Assembly (NCBI GenBank): GCA_910586315.1
Contig: CAJUIP010000007.1
Coordinates: 1-64,000 of the forward strand
DNA from: an uncultured Lachnospiraceae bacterium
GTDB lineage: Bacteria > Bacillota > Clostridia > Lachnospirales > Lachnospiraceae
Length of the DNA stretch: 64,000 bases
Direction: 5' to 3'
The position numbers and the translations under genes are program-made. Position 1 is the stretch's first letter, and every line of letters begins with the position of its first letter. This document shows, one piece after another, positions 1 to 8,264 of this stretch. The notes beneath the pieces were generated by a model. That model did not search any database. It was not told where the DNA came from and saw nothing but the letters and a program-made list of their open reading frames with translations.

Positions 1-3
1 TAT

Positions 4-76
<73 letters not shown>

Positions 77-97
77 TTACAACAGAATATGTTGTAT

Positions 98-170
98 GGG
101 ATATTAGCTCAGTAGGTAGAGCACTTGACTTTTAATCAAGTTGTCCGGGGTTCGAATCCCCGATGTCTCA
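98..170 (+). tRNA. tRNA-Lys (TTT)
   Basis: The acceptor GGGATAT pairs with ATGTCTC (two G-U pairs), followed by discriminator A. T8, A9 and the D stem GCTC are in place. The anticodon loop CTTTTAA gives anticodon TTT, and the T arm reads GGTTCGAATCC. CCA is not encoded. It is probably co-transcribed with the upstream tRNA-Phe and followed directly by a terminator. Confidence 0.97.
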
Positions 171-180
171 TTCCTGAAAG

Positions 181-222
181 ATAGCGGAAATTCTTGATTT
201 TATAAGGTTTTTCGCTATTTTT
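181..222 (+). terminator. Intrinsic terminator after the tRNA pair
   Basis: ATAGCGGAAA at 181-190 pairs with TTTTTCGCTAT at 208-218 (one G-U pair) around a 17-base loop. It is followed by a T-rich run. Position and shape fit the end of the tRNA operon. Confidence 0.75.
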
Positions 223-612
223 ATTTAATACAGAATATGCAATTGAAGTTGATTTCAATTTCTAAAAAATTTCTAAAAAATATCTATATACATTAAAAAA
301 TGTCCATATACATCGAGAACCATCTTTTTTGTATTTTCCAAAAATTGTGTAATTTTTTTGATATTAATTGCAGGGACTTTATTGTTGCCTATTTTGATGT
401 TCCCTTCATAACGAAATGTTTTTTGACCTGCACATTTGAAAAAGCGTCCTCATCGAAGCAGAATGGTATTTAAATTAAGTACAGCAGAACAGAATAGATT
501 TTTATTGAATCTGATTAAAAAACAGCATATAATGGAAATCAGTATTTTGCCTGTTCAAAGAGGGGAAGGCATGAAATCTGCAGGTTTTATAAAAGCTGAT
601 GGAGGAAATGTT
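223..612. other. AT-rich intergenic region upstream of the diguanylate cyclase
   Basis: Very AT-rich. Short direct repeats occur at 261-320: TTTCTAAAAAA twice in tandem, then two copies of a CTATATACAT / CCATATACAT motif. The right part contains one copy of the element shared with 55227-55257. An open frame continues upstream of the chosen gene start to a TTG at 436, but the segment 436-612 has no convincing membrane or domain signal of its own. No clear promoter was identified. Confidence 0.5.
440..471. repeat. Dispersed element, copy 1 of 2 (other copy at 55227)
   Basis: AAAAGCGTCCTCATCGAA is identical over 18 bases to 55227-55244. The similarity continues for about a dozen bases with only transition differences, ending in AATGGTATTT here and AATGGCATTT there. 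On the minus strand both copies can read as a short peptide containing FDEDAF. Confidence 0.6.
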
Positions 613-1986
613 ATGAATGAAAAAGGACAAAAACAAGTTAGGGGAATACGGATCAGTACAGTAAATATGGTTATGATCCTCATATCCTGTATACTTTACA
701 TCCTGCTAATTACGGCGACTATTCGTGTTTCGAAACAATACAATAATGTACATAATTCCATGGATGAATATATCGCCTTTGAGGAAAATAAGGCGTTCCT
801 GACAGAGGGCTCCGCTTATCTGACGGAGCAGGTACGGCTTTATACAGTAACGCTGGAGCCGGAATATATGAAATGCTATTTTACTGAGGTAAATGAGAAC
901 AGGCGCAGGGAGGCGGCGTTGGAGCACCTGAGGACCGCCTATGAAGGAGATAAGGCATACGAGTATCTGGTGGAGGCGCTCCAGCATTCCAATGATCTGA
1001 TGCAAGACGAGATTTATGCCATGAGATTGATATCGGAGGCACAGGCGTATCCTGAAGAGAGTCTGCCGCCAGAAGTGCAGGGAGTGCCTTTGTCTGATGA
1101 GGATCAAAAGCTGGGTAAAAATGAAATGATTCAGAAAGCGAGGGAACTCGTTTTTGGGACAGCCTACCAGGATGCCAGAGCACGGATACTAGGCAGTGTA
1201 GAAAGCTCTATGAAGAGTATGCATGAGATAACACATGAGAAAATGTTGAGAGATGCCAAAGCTTTGGGGTCCACTATGGTCATGCAGCGGAGGCTGGTCA
1301 GCATACTTTTTGTGGAGACTGTTGCTACGTTTCTCCTGATTATCCTGCTGATCATCAAACCGCTTCAGATTTATGTAAATTGTATTAAAGAAGAAAAAAT
1401 GATGGAGATCACTGGTTCCTATGAGTTTAAATATCTGGCGCTTACCTATAATGATATTTTTGAAATTAAAAATGCCAATGAAGCCATGCTGCGTTACCGT
1501 GCGGAACACGACCCGTTGACTGGCATTGTAAACCGGGGAGGCTTTGAACAATTGAAGAATATGCTTCAAATAAAGGGCGGAGCATTAGGGCTCTTAATCA
1601 TTGATGTGGACAAATTCAAGCTGATTAATGACGGATATGGCCATGAGATCGGTGATCAGGTACTGAAGAAAGTGGCGGGATTCTTAAAGGACAAGTTCCG
1701 TGCCACAGATTATCCAGCCCGAATCGGCGGAGACGAATTTGCAGTGATTCTGACTGATATGACGGCAAATATGAGCACAGTAGTGATGAACAAGATCAAA
1801 GAGATTAATGATTCTCTGATGAACCCGGATGATGGGCTGCCTCTGGTGTCTTTAAGTGTGGGTGGTGCATTTTCAGAAAATGGTTTTACAGATGACCTGT
1901 ATAATAGAGCAGATGCTGCTTTGTATGTGGTGAAAGAGAATGGAAGGTGCGGATGCCGGTTTTATGAGGAGGGAATGGAGCATTAA
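613..1986 (+). CDS. Membrane-anchored diguanylate cyclase (GGDEF domain)
   Basis: Makes the second messenger c-di-GMP from two GTP. The ATG at 613 is chosen because GGAGG lies 7 bases upstream and the first membrane segment follows at about residues 17-38; in-frame starts at 571 and TTG 436 are possible but add no domain. A roughly 185-residue extracytoplasmic sensor region without a recognised fold follows, then a second membrane segment at about 227-250 and a GGDEF domain to the end of the 457 residues. The active-site GGDEF is residues 372-376. RATD at 363-366, five residues earlier, is a proper RxxD product-inhibition site, so the enzyme should be active and feedback inhibited. The input signal is unknown. 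It appears to be monocistronic. Confidence 0.93.
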   Translation: MNEKGQKQVRGIRISTVNMVMILISCILYILLITATIRVSKQYNNVHNSMDEYIAFEENKAFLTEGSAYLTEQVRLYTVTLEPEYMKCYFTEVNENRRREAALEHLRTAYEGDKAYEYLVEALQHSNDLMQDEIYAMRLISEAQAYPEESLPPEVQGVPLSDEDQKLGKNEMIQKARELVFGTAYQDARARILGSVESSMKSMHEITHEKMLRDAKALGSTMVMQRRLVSILFVETVATFLLIILLIIKPLQIYVNCIKEEKMMEITGSYEFKYLALTYNDIFEIKNANEAMLRYRAEHDPLTGIVNRGGFEQLKNMLQIKGGALGLLIIDVDKFKLINDGYGHEIGDQVLKKVAGFLKDKFRATDYPARIGGDEFAVILTDMTANMSTVVMNKIKEINDSLMNPDDGLPLVSLSVGGAFSENGFTDDLYNRADAALYVVKENGRCGCRFYEEGMEH

Positions 1987-2124
1987 TTTTTTAGAGATAT
2001 AAGGAATTTTGAATGAAATCGGGCTGTGCAACCAGTAGTTGCGGAAATGTATATTAAAAATGGTAGTGCAACCTGACTGACTTTGAGATAATATTGGCAT
2101 CATAAAAAGAAAGGGCAGGTGCTT

Positions 2125-2580
2125 ATGAATATTGAAATAGCAAATCGTTTAGTTTCTTTGAGAAAAGCCAATCATTTATCTCAAGAAGAATTAGCAGCTA
2201 AAATTGGTATTAGCAGGCAGGCAGTATCAAAATGGGAGAGGGCAGAGGCATGTCCGGATACGGATAATCTTATTCTGCTGGCAAATCTGTATAAAATTTC
2301 ACTAGACGAGCTCCTTAAAACAGATGAACCCGTTGAAGCAAAAAACGAAGAAGAAGAGAAAAAAGAAGAGGATAAAGAAGAAAATAAAGAAGAAAATAAA
2401 GAAGAGAAAAATACGATATCCAAATTTAGGAAAATGATAATATCTTTTCCATATCCTTTATTTGTAACACTCGTATATTTTATATTGGTATGGGGATTCC
2501 ACTTATGGAAGACCGGATGGATTGTTTTTCTTACAATACCGCTATTTTACTGGGTAAGGAAAAACGTTCGGAATTGGTAA
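2125..2580 (+). CDS. XRE-family regulator with C-terminal membrane segments
   Basis: A 151-residue protein starting with a classic XRE/Cro helix-turn-helix, about residues 5-60, containing SRQAVSKWERAEACPD. This is followed by a low-complexity linker of Glu/Lys/Asn (about 72-98, repeated KEEN units) and two hydrophobic segments (about 108-150) ending in basic residues. ATG 2125 is preferred over GTG 2119 because AGGGCAGG is correctly spaced before it. The layout, HTH plus charged linker plus membrane anchor, is common among small Firmicute regulators, but the target is unknown. The protein ends soon after the membrane part, so any sensing would be done by the membrane helices. Confidence 0.8.
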   Translation: MNIEIANRLVSLRKANHLSQEELAAKIGISRQAVSKWERAEACPDTDNLILLANLYKISLDELLKTDEPVEAKNEEEEKKEEDKEENKEENKEEKNTISKFRKMIISFPYPLFVTLVYFILVWGFHLWKTGWIVFLTIPLFYWVRKNVRNW

Positions 2581-2610
2581 AAATGGGATATAAGAAGGGA
2601 GAGATGCCAA

Positions 2611-2667
2611 ATGCGCCCGGCGGACTTTTATGTGTGGTGGTGTGTCCACAGTCACAGTCGGGCGCAT
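2611..2667. terminator. GC-rich hairpin between convergent genes
   Basis: ATGCGCCCG at 2611-2619 and CGGGCGCAT at 2659-2667 form a perfect 9-base-pair stem around a 39-base loop that holds a smaller TGTGG/CCACA hairpin. It lies between the convergent XRE and AIM24 genes, where a bidirectional terminator is expected, but no strong T run follows. The arm with its flank, AATGCGCCCGGCG, recurs at 2704-2716 inside the neighbouring gene. Confidence 0.5.
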
Positions 2668-2676
2668 GAGGGTTTA

Positions 2677-3360
2677 TTATGATTTTGTTGGAATGAACTG
2701 AGCAATGCGCCCGGCGAATTCGGCAATATTCTGGGTTTGAAGGATAACGCGGCCGGGTCCCACAAGCTTTGTGAGGAAGAGGCCCTCCCCTCCAAATAAA
2801 ATATTTCCAAAGCCTTTGACAGTTTCTATTTCATAGCTGACACTGCGTTCAAAGCCTACCACGTTTCCGGTGTCAACTTTTAAAACTTCGCCTGGAGCGA
2901 GGTTTTTTTCTATCATATCACCATCAATTTCCAGAAAAGCAAGACCATGACCGCTTATGTCTTCTAAAATAAAACCCTCGCCGCCAAAGAGGCCGGAGGA
3001 AAATTTTTTACTGAATGTAATATTTAGATTTACGGATTCCTGGGCACAGAGGAACGCGCCTTTCTGGCAAATCAGCCCGCCATTTGCACCGACATCAATG
3101 GGAAGAATCTGTCCTGCAACTGTGGACGCAAATGCAATGGTGGTATTTGGCATGGTAGCTTTGTATGTAGCCATGAAGAGAGATTCTCCGGCAAACATGC
3201 GTCCAATTCCTTTCATAAAACCACCTCTGGTATTTGTAGACATACTGATCCCGTCACTCATCCATGTCATTCCTCCGGATTGGGTAAATACGCTTTCACC
3301 GGCATTTTCAAATAATATTTCTACTGCCGGCATAGTGTTTCCTACAAGTTTGTATTTCAT
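2677..3360 (-). CDS. AIM24 / TIGR00266-family protein
   Basis: A 227-residue protein of the AIM24 (former DUF124, TIGR00266) family. It is predicted to be an all-beta, glycine-rich fold, with typical segments such as GGMTWMSDGISM near the N-terminus, GGLICQKGAFLCA in the middle and a late FGGEGLFLTKLVGPG repeat. No signal peptide or membrane segment is seen, so it is cytosolic. Bacterial members have no established biochemical role; the name comes from a yeast mitochondrial protein. The start is supported by AAGGAGG 6 bases upstream. It is a single gene, convergent with the XRE regulator. Confidence 0.9.
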   Translation of the reverse strand: MKYKLVGNTMPAVEILFENAGESVFTQSGGMTWMSDGISMSTNTRGGFMKGIGRMFAGESLFMATYKATMPNTTIAFASTVAGQILPIDVGANGGLICQKGAFLCAQESVNLNITFSKKFSSGLFGGEGFILEDISGHGLAFLEIDGDMIEKNLAPGEVLKVDTGNVVGFERSVSYEIETVKGFGNILFGGEGLFLTKLVGPGRVILQTQNIAEFAGRIAQFIPTKS

Positions 3361-3670
3361 GCTGCCTCCTTTTATAATTTAATTTTAATAATTTGATTTT
3401 TGTGATACCAGGGAAAAGCTCGTGTATGACATGTATATCAATACATGACTTTGGAATCCACAAAACACTGAAATTATGCAATAATTTTAACACAGTGTCA
3501 TAAAGAAATCTATAAAAAATTGGCAGTATATATTGAATTAAAAAACAGGATATTTCATGTATTTGAGAAAAATAGCCCCGTGGGGATAGAAAGCAATTTT
3601 CGAAAACTTGATTGGAAATACTCTTTTTATTGCCAAATAGTTACGCTTTTATTAATTATTTTCCAGTCAC
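3361..3670. other. Intergenic region between divergent AIM24 and lipoprotein genes
   Basis: About 310 AT-rich bases between two divergently transcribed genes. Both promoters should be here. Only the rightward one is clear (listed separately). No RNA gene, long inverted repeat or convincing small gene is seen. Confidence 0.5.
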
Positions 3671-3699
3671 TTGTACTCGGGAAAAGCTAATGTTAGAAT
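3671..3699 (+). promoter_or_regulatory. Sigma-A promoter for the lipoprotein gene
   Basis: TTGTAC at 3671-3676, a 17-base spacer and TAGAAT at 3694-3699. It lies about 20 bases before the start codon, so the untranslated leader would be short. Confidence 0.65.
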
Positions 3700-3719
3700 G
3701 AAAGCAGGATGGTGATTGT

Positions 3720-5042
3720 ATGAGAAAATGGATGATATTTTTATGTTTTTGTTTCCTGCTTTCTGGTTGTGCCAACAAAGGGACAAGGAAAGAGGCATCA
3801 GCAGAAATTATTGATGAGCGCGGAGAGAATGCAGAAGAAATGAAAGAGGGAGGGTCTGAGGAAACAGTAGAGGAAGTACCAGGGGAGGCGAAAGAAAATT
3901 TTCCGGATAATCCGGATAACTCGGATAATCTGGAAAAAATTATCTTATCTTTGGAGAAGTTTGAAAGTGGACTGGAGTTTTCGTATATGGACGGCGGCCT
4001 TGCAGAGTCCTACGGGGAACCCTTAAAAGATTCTTATGATTTTGTGGGACGCATGACAGCAGATGGTATCGGATATGTGATAGGGTTAAAAAAAGGAGAA
4101 AGCAGTTTGCTGGACGGACTCAGCATTTATGGAAAGGATGACTACATAGAAGCGGCGGTCTGGAGTGAACAGGAGGAGGAATATAAACCTGTCTACACAT
4201 TTAAAACCATAAACAGTCTTCTTCAGGGAGGAAGCAAAAGTCAGATTTTGTATCTTCAGCCTATTAACATGGCAGCTCCTGAAGAAATTGAAGATGCATT
4301 TTTTTATCAGTACTGCGATGGTTTACAGGGAGTCGAATACGCGGAAGATGTATTTGACAGAGGCGTCCGGTTTACTCCCCCGGATACGGGCGCGTACCTT
4401 TTTGTAAACCGGTATGAGAATGGAATTCAGAGAGTCGAATATGTGGCTCTGACAAAAGAAGAGGAGACCGAAATACTGGAGTCAGACGAGATGATTTTGC
4501 CGGAGTTATATGGAGAGAATGGTCTGGAATTCTTTGTGAGCCAGGAAACCTATGAAAAAATGGAAGTCGAAGAGGGAGCAATTACGATGCCCGCTTTAAA
4601 GATTGCAGAGGAAAGATGCCGGTTTCAGGTGATAGATATTTCGGAAATTCATGATATTGTGAAAGCAGAAATGCGGTTTTATGGAAAAAGAGAAGGAGAT
4701 GAGAAGGGAATTACCTTGCTTTTTGCGATGGATTTAATGGATGAAACGCAGCTTTCAGAGCTTTCCGCCCTTCTTTCTGACGCAGAGCCGGTACAGGAGG
4801 GAAAGTGCCCTTATGGCGGGGTTATTACCTTGAGAAGAGGGGATGAAACGGAGATCACAGTGAGTCTGGCAGCAGATGGATGCAGCGGATTTATTGTGGG
4901 AAGCCATGGAACATATTCATTGACAAAGGAAGCCATGGAGCAGGTCTGGGAGATGTTTATGGAACCCAGATTTGAAAGATATATGCCATGGAACGGCTCA
5001 GACAAGAAAACAGGAAAAAGTTATGGTCCTGGAGAGGGGTAA
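3720..5042 (+). CDS. Predicted lipoprotein, unknown function
   Basis: A 440-residue exported protein. The first 20 residues form a short basic N-terminus, a hydrophobic core and a lipobox ending LLSGC, so it should be lipidated at Cys18 and held on the outer face of the membrane. An acidic, Glu/Asp/Asn-rich spacer follows (about residues 25-75) before the folded part, in which I recognise no domain. Its stop codon is one base before the start of the PLP decarboxylase-like gene, so the two are likely co-transcribed from the promoter at 3671, but a functional link is not evident. The ribosome binding site is weak. Confidence 0.8.
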   Translation: MRKWMIFLCFCFLLSGCANKGTRKEASAEIIDERGENAEEMKEGGSEETVEEVPGEAKENFPDNPDNSDNLEKIILSLEKFESGLEFSYMDGGLAESYGEPLKDSYDFVGRMTADGIGYVIGLKKGESSLLDGLSIYGKDDYIEAAVWSEQEEEYKPVYTFKTINSLLQGGSKSQILYLQPINMAAPEEIEDAFFYQYCDGLQGVEYAEDVFDRGVRFTPPDTGAYLFVNRYENGIQRVEYVALTKEEETEILESDEMILPELYGENGLEFFVSQETYEKMEVEEGAITMPALKIAEERCRFQVIDISEIHDIVKAEMRFYGKREGDEKGITLLFAMDLMDETQLSELSALLSDAEPVQEGKCPYGGVITLRRGDETEITVSLAADGCSGFIVGSHGTYSLTKEAMEQVWEMFMEPRFERYMPWNGSDKKTGKSYGPGEG

Positions 5043-5043
5043 T

Positions 5044-6513
5044 ATGGAAAGAGACGGAAAATGTCTGTTAAACATGCTGAGACAGTATGGAGAGTCGGAT
5101 ATGTACCCGTTTCATATGCCGGGACATAAGAGACAGGAGATAAACGACGGGTGTGTGGACGGATTCCCTAATCCTTATGAGATTGATATTACGGAAGTTT
5201 ATGGGTTTGATAATTTACACCATGCCGAAGGAATTCTTAAGGATTCCATGAAGCGGGCGGCAGAAATTTACGGAGCTGATCATACGTATTATCTGGTGAA
5301 CGGAAGCACCTGCGGAATTCTCAGCGCCATCTGCGGCTGCGTCAGAAATGGCGGAAAGATTCTGATAGCTCGAAACTGCCATAAGGCGTCCTACCACGGG
5401 CTTATTTTAAACAGGTTGACACCCGTGTACCTGTATCCGGAGTTTTTGGAGAAATTTGGTATCAATGGGGGAATCTGTCCGCAAGATGTGAAAAGGGCTT
5501 TGGAGTCTGACAAGGATATTGAGGCTGTATTTCTTGTGTCACCTACATATGAAGGAATTGTTTCTGATATTGGATCTATTGCGGCGATCGTCCATGAATA
5601 CGGAATTCCCCTGATTGTGGATGAGGCTCATGGAGCACACTTTCCGTTTTCTGATGGAAAGGAATTCCCGGAATCGGCGTTATATCGGGGAGCCGATGTG
5701 GTAATACAAAGTTTACACAAAACATTGCCATCCTTTACCCAGACGGCTGTTTTGCACATAAAAGGAAATCTGGCGGATAGAGAAAAAATAGAACAGTATC
5801 TTGGAATGTTTCAGAGCTCCAGCCCTTCTTACATTTTTATGGCAGCCATGGAGCGGTGTATTTTTTATATGGATGATGCCGGAAGAGAACGCATGAAGGC
5901 ACATGGGAAAAGGATGAAGCTTTTTTTTGAACATACAAAAAAGTATCAGGCGCTTAAGGTTCTTAATAGAAAAATTGTTTCAGAAAATTCCGTTTATGAT
6001 TGGGATCCGTCGAAGATCGTGGTATCTGTGAAGGGGATCCGTGGGGGAGATGGAGAGTGGCTGGGCAGCAGACTAAGGGAAAAATATCACCTGGAAATGG
6101 AAATGTGTGCTCTTGATTATGTGATTGCCATGACTTCTTTTATGGATCGTGAAGAGGGTTTTATCCGGCTTCAGAATGCACTTACAGAAATTGATGAACA
6201 ATTATTCGAGTTATCCGGGAAAGCAACGTATGTGAAAATACCGGTTTTTGAGTTTCCGGGGGCTAAAATGGCCATTTCCCCTGCTATGGCCATGAATAGC
6301 AGAGGGGAGGGAATGCCGCTGTTTGAAAGTGAGGGAATGATTTCCAAGGAATTTTTATATCTGTATCCGCCTGGGATTCCTCTTCTTGTGCCGGGAGAAA
6401 TCATTACAAAAGAAATCTTGTCAGCGGTTTTCAAATATAAAACGTCAGGATTTTCAATTCAGGGGCTTTCGGATTATTCCCTTTCCACAATAATAACAGT
6501 TGCGAAACAATGA
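5044..6513 (+). CDS. Orn/Lys/Arg decarboxylase-family PLP enzyme (YaaO-like)
   Basis: A fold-type I pyridoxal-phosphate enzyme of 489 residues, the short type typical of Firmicutes. Visible motifs are PFHMPGHKR near residue 20, GSTCG in the cofactor-binding region, DEAHGAHF with Asp193 (expected to contact the pyridine nitrogen), and SLHKT with Lys226 as the likely Schiff-base lysine. The expected reaction is decarboxylation of lysine, arginine or ornithine to a polyamine precursor; the substrate cannot be read from sequence. The ATG at 5044 follows GGAGAGGGG and sits one base after the lipoprotein stop. In Bacillus the homologue yaaO heads the tmk-holB-ricT-rsmI region, and the same order follows here. 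Confidence 0.9.
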   Translation: MERDGKCLLNMLRQYGESDMYPFHMPGHKRQEINDGCVDGFPNPYEIDITEVYGFDNLHHAEGILKDSMKRAAEIYGADHTYYLVNGSTCGILSAICGCVRNGGKILIARNCHKASYHGLILNRLTPVYLYPEFLEKFGINGGICPQDVKRALESDKDIEAVFLVSPTYEGIVSDIGSIAAIVHEYGIPLIVDEAHGAHFPFSDGKEFPESALYRGADVVIQSLHKTLPSFTQTAVLHIKGNLADREKIEQYLGMFQSSSPSYIFMAAMERCIFYMDDAGRERMKAHGKRMKLFFEHTKKYQALKVLNRKIVSENSVYDWDPSKIVVSVKGIRGGDGEWLGSRLREKYHLEMEMCALDYVIAMTSFMDREEGFIRLQNALTEIDEQLFELSGKATYVKIPVFEFPGAKMAISPAMAMNSRGEGMPLFESEGMISKEFLYLYPPGIPLLVPGEIITKEILSAVFKYKTSGFSIQGLSDYSLSTIITVAKQ

Positions 6514-6529
6514 GAATTTATGGTAAAAT
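6500..6529 (+). promoter_or_regulatory. Possible sigma-A promoter for the guanylate-kinase-like gene
   Basis: TTGCGA at 6500-6505, an 18-base spacer and TAAAAT at 6524-6529. It overlaps the end of the upstream gene and lies about 45 bases before the next start. Confidence 0.5.
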
Positions 6530-6574
6530 AAAAAGAAGTGTGCATTACAGTGAAAGGAAAGCAAGGCAGCAGCT

Positions 6575-7150
6575 ATGGGCAGAATTTATTACATCATGGG
6601 AAAAAGCGCCACTGGGAAGGATACGGTATATAAGGAGCTTTTAAAGCGCTGCCCGTTCCTTAAGACCATTGTTCCCTATACCACACGTCCGATTCGGGAA
6701 GGAGAGACCAATGGGGTGGAATATTTTTTTACGTCCGCCCGGGAATTAGAGAGGCTTAAAGAGACGGGAAGGGTAATCGAATCTCGTACCTACCAGACAG
6801 TTATGGGGCCATGGAGCTATTTTACTGTGAATGATGCTCAGTTTGATTTACAAGGAAATAATTCTTATTTGATGATCGGCACTCTGGAATCTTATGAAAA
6901 GATGTGTCTGTACTTTGGAAAGAATATTCTGGTTCCTGTTTACATGGAAGTTCCTGATGGTTTGCGGCTTCAAAGGGCCGTGGAGCGGGAGGAAACACAA
7001 AAATTTCCCAATTACAGGGAAGTCTGCAGGCGGTATCTGGCTGATGAGAAAGATTTTTCTGAGGAAAATCTGAAGCGGCTCCAGATTGAGAAACGGTTTT
7101 CGAACCTGAATCTGGACCAGTGCCTGGAAGAAATTTTAAAGGAAATATAA
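6575..7150 (+). CDS. Guanylate kinase-like protein
   Basis: A 191-residue nucleoside monophosphate kinase of the guanylate kinase fold, expected to phosphorylate GMP to GDP. The P-loop is GKSATGKDT at about residues 9-17. PYTTRPIREGETNGVEYFFT is the classic GMP-binding region, and a lid-like Arg-rich part (RLQRAVEREE) follows. It is slightly shorter than the usual 200-210 residues. The residue after the P-loop lysine is Asp, where typical guanylate kinases have Gly or Ser, so this may be a paralogue rather than the essential Gmk. It occupies the place held by tmk (thymidylate kinase) in the Bacillus operon, just before holB. The start follows a modest AAGGCAG site. Confidence 0.82.
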   Translation: MGRIYYIMGKSATGKDTVYKELLKRCPFLKTIVPYTTRPIREGETNGVEYFFTSARELERLKETGRVIESRTYQTVMGPWSYFTVNDAQFDLQGNNSYLMIGTLESYEKMCLYFGKNILVPVYMEVPDGLRLQRAVEREETQKFPNYREVCRRYLADEKDFSEENLKRLQIEKRFSNLNLDQCLEEILKEI

Positions 7151-7208
7151 TGTTCTTTTTTTCAAAGAATGTTTGTGCTATACTGAATAGAAGACTGGAG
7201 GGATGAGT

Positions 7209-8213
7209 ATGCCAGAGGGGACAGTGACAGGCTTTCAAGATATCCTTGGGAATGAAATGGTTAAGGAACATTTTAAAAGGGCTATAGAAAATAATAAAAT
7301 ATCCCATGCGTATATTTTAACAGGCGAGGCCGGAATGGGAAGAAAGTCCATTGCCAATGCATTTGCCATGACTCTTTTGTGTGAAAAGGGGCAGAGCGAA
7401 CCATGTATGGTATGTCATTCCTGCAGACAGGTGCTGGGAGGAAATCATCCTGATCTCATTTATGTAACTCATGAAAAGCAGGGAAGCATCGGTGTGGATG
7501 ATATTCGTGAGCAGATCAATGATACCGTTATGATTCGTCCATACAGCAGCTATTATAAAATATATATTGTAGACGAAGCAGAGAAAATGACGGTTCAGGC
7601 TCAAAATGCTCTTCTTAAGACGATTGAGGAGCCGCCATTCTATGCAGTGATTATTTTAATTACTACCAATCAGGAGGCGTTTTTGCCGACAATTTTATCC
7701 AGATGTGTGCAGCTAAAGCTTAAGCCACTGAAGGATTTTACGGTTAAAAGCTATATAACGGAACATCTGAAGATTCCGGAAAGGGAAGCAGAGATTTGTG
7801 CGGCTTTTGCAAGGGGCAACCTGGGGAAGGCTATCCATCTGGCATCATCAGAAGAGTTTAAAGAGCTGTACCAGAAGGTTATGGTTATCCTGAAAAACGT
7901 GGAGACCATGGATATTACCATACTTTTGGATTGTATCCGGGAAATGAAGGAGCAGAACTTTGATATCGGGGAGGTTCTGGATTTGATGCAGCTTTGGTAC
8001 CGGGATGTGTTAATGTACAAGGTGACCAAGGATATGAATCTTCTTATTTTCAAGGATGAATATAAATTGATTAATGAGATGGGGCAGAAGAAGGACTATG
8101 CCGGCCTGGAGCAGATTTTGGCGGCCATTGATACGGCGAGAACCAGACTGGCTGCCAATGTGAACATGGAATTGGTAATGGAACTTTTACTTCTTACCAT
8201 GAAAAACCCGTAA
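7209..8213 (+). CDS. holB: DNA polymerase III delta-prime subunit
   Basis: Clamp-loader subunit of the replicative polymerase: with the gamma/tau subunits and delta it opens the beta clamp onto DNA. It is an AAA+ fold of 334 residues. The N-terminal FQDILGNEMVKEHFKRAI, a P-loop-like GEAGMGRKS, a zinc-binding module CEKGQSEPCMVCHSC and VDEAEKMTVQAQNALLKTIEEPP (degenerate Walker B region) are all typical, as is TILSRC (sensor 1). ATG 7209 is preferred over ATG 7203 because GGAGGG runs right up to 7203. It is followed by ricT, as in many Firmicutes. Confidence 0.95.
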   Translation: MPEGTVTGFQDILGNEMVKEHFKRAIENNKISHAYILTGEAGMGRKSIANAFAMTLLCEKGQSEPCMVCHSCRQVLGGNHPDLIYVTHEKQGSIGVDDIREQINDTVMIRPYSSYYKIYIVDEAEKMTVQAQNALLKTIEEPPFYAVIILITTNQEAFLPTILSRCVQLKLKPLKDFTVKSYITEHLKIPEREAEICAAFARGNLGKAIHLASSEEFKELYQKVMVILKNVETMDITILLDCIREMKEQNFDIGEVLDLMQLWYRDVLMYKVTKDMNLLIFKDEYKLINEMGQKKDYAGLEQILAAIDTARTRLAANVNMELVMELLLLTMKNP

Positions 8214-8264
8214 TTGTGAGTTTACGAAGCAGTTACAAAAACCCGTCGTAAGGAGATGGAAGGA

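Noticed and set aside
436..612. Longer N-terminus of the diguanylate cyclase from the TTG at 436
   Set aside because: The added 59 residues overlap the dispersed element, lack a good start signal and precede the normal membrane-anchor start at 613.
7151..7190. Promoter before holB with TATACT
   Set aside because: No acceptable -35 hexamer at 16-18 bases. The gene is probably also served by upstream transcription.
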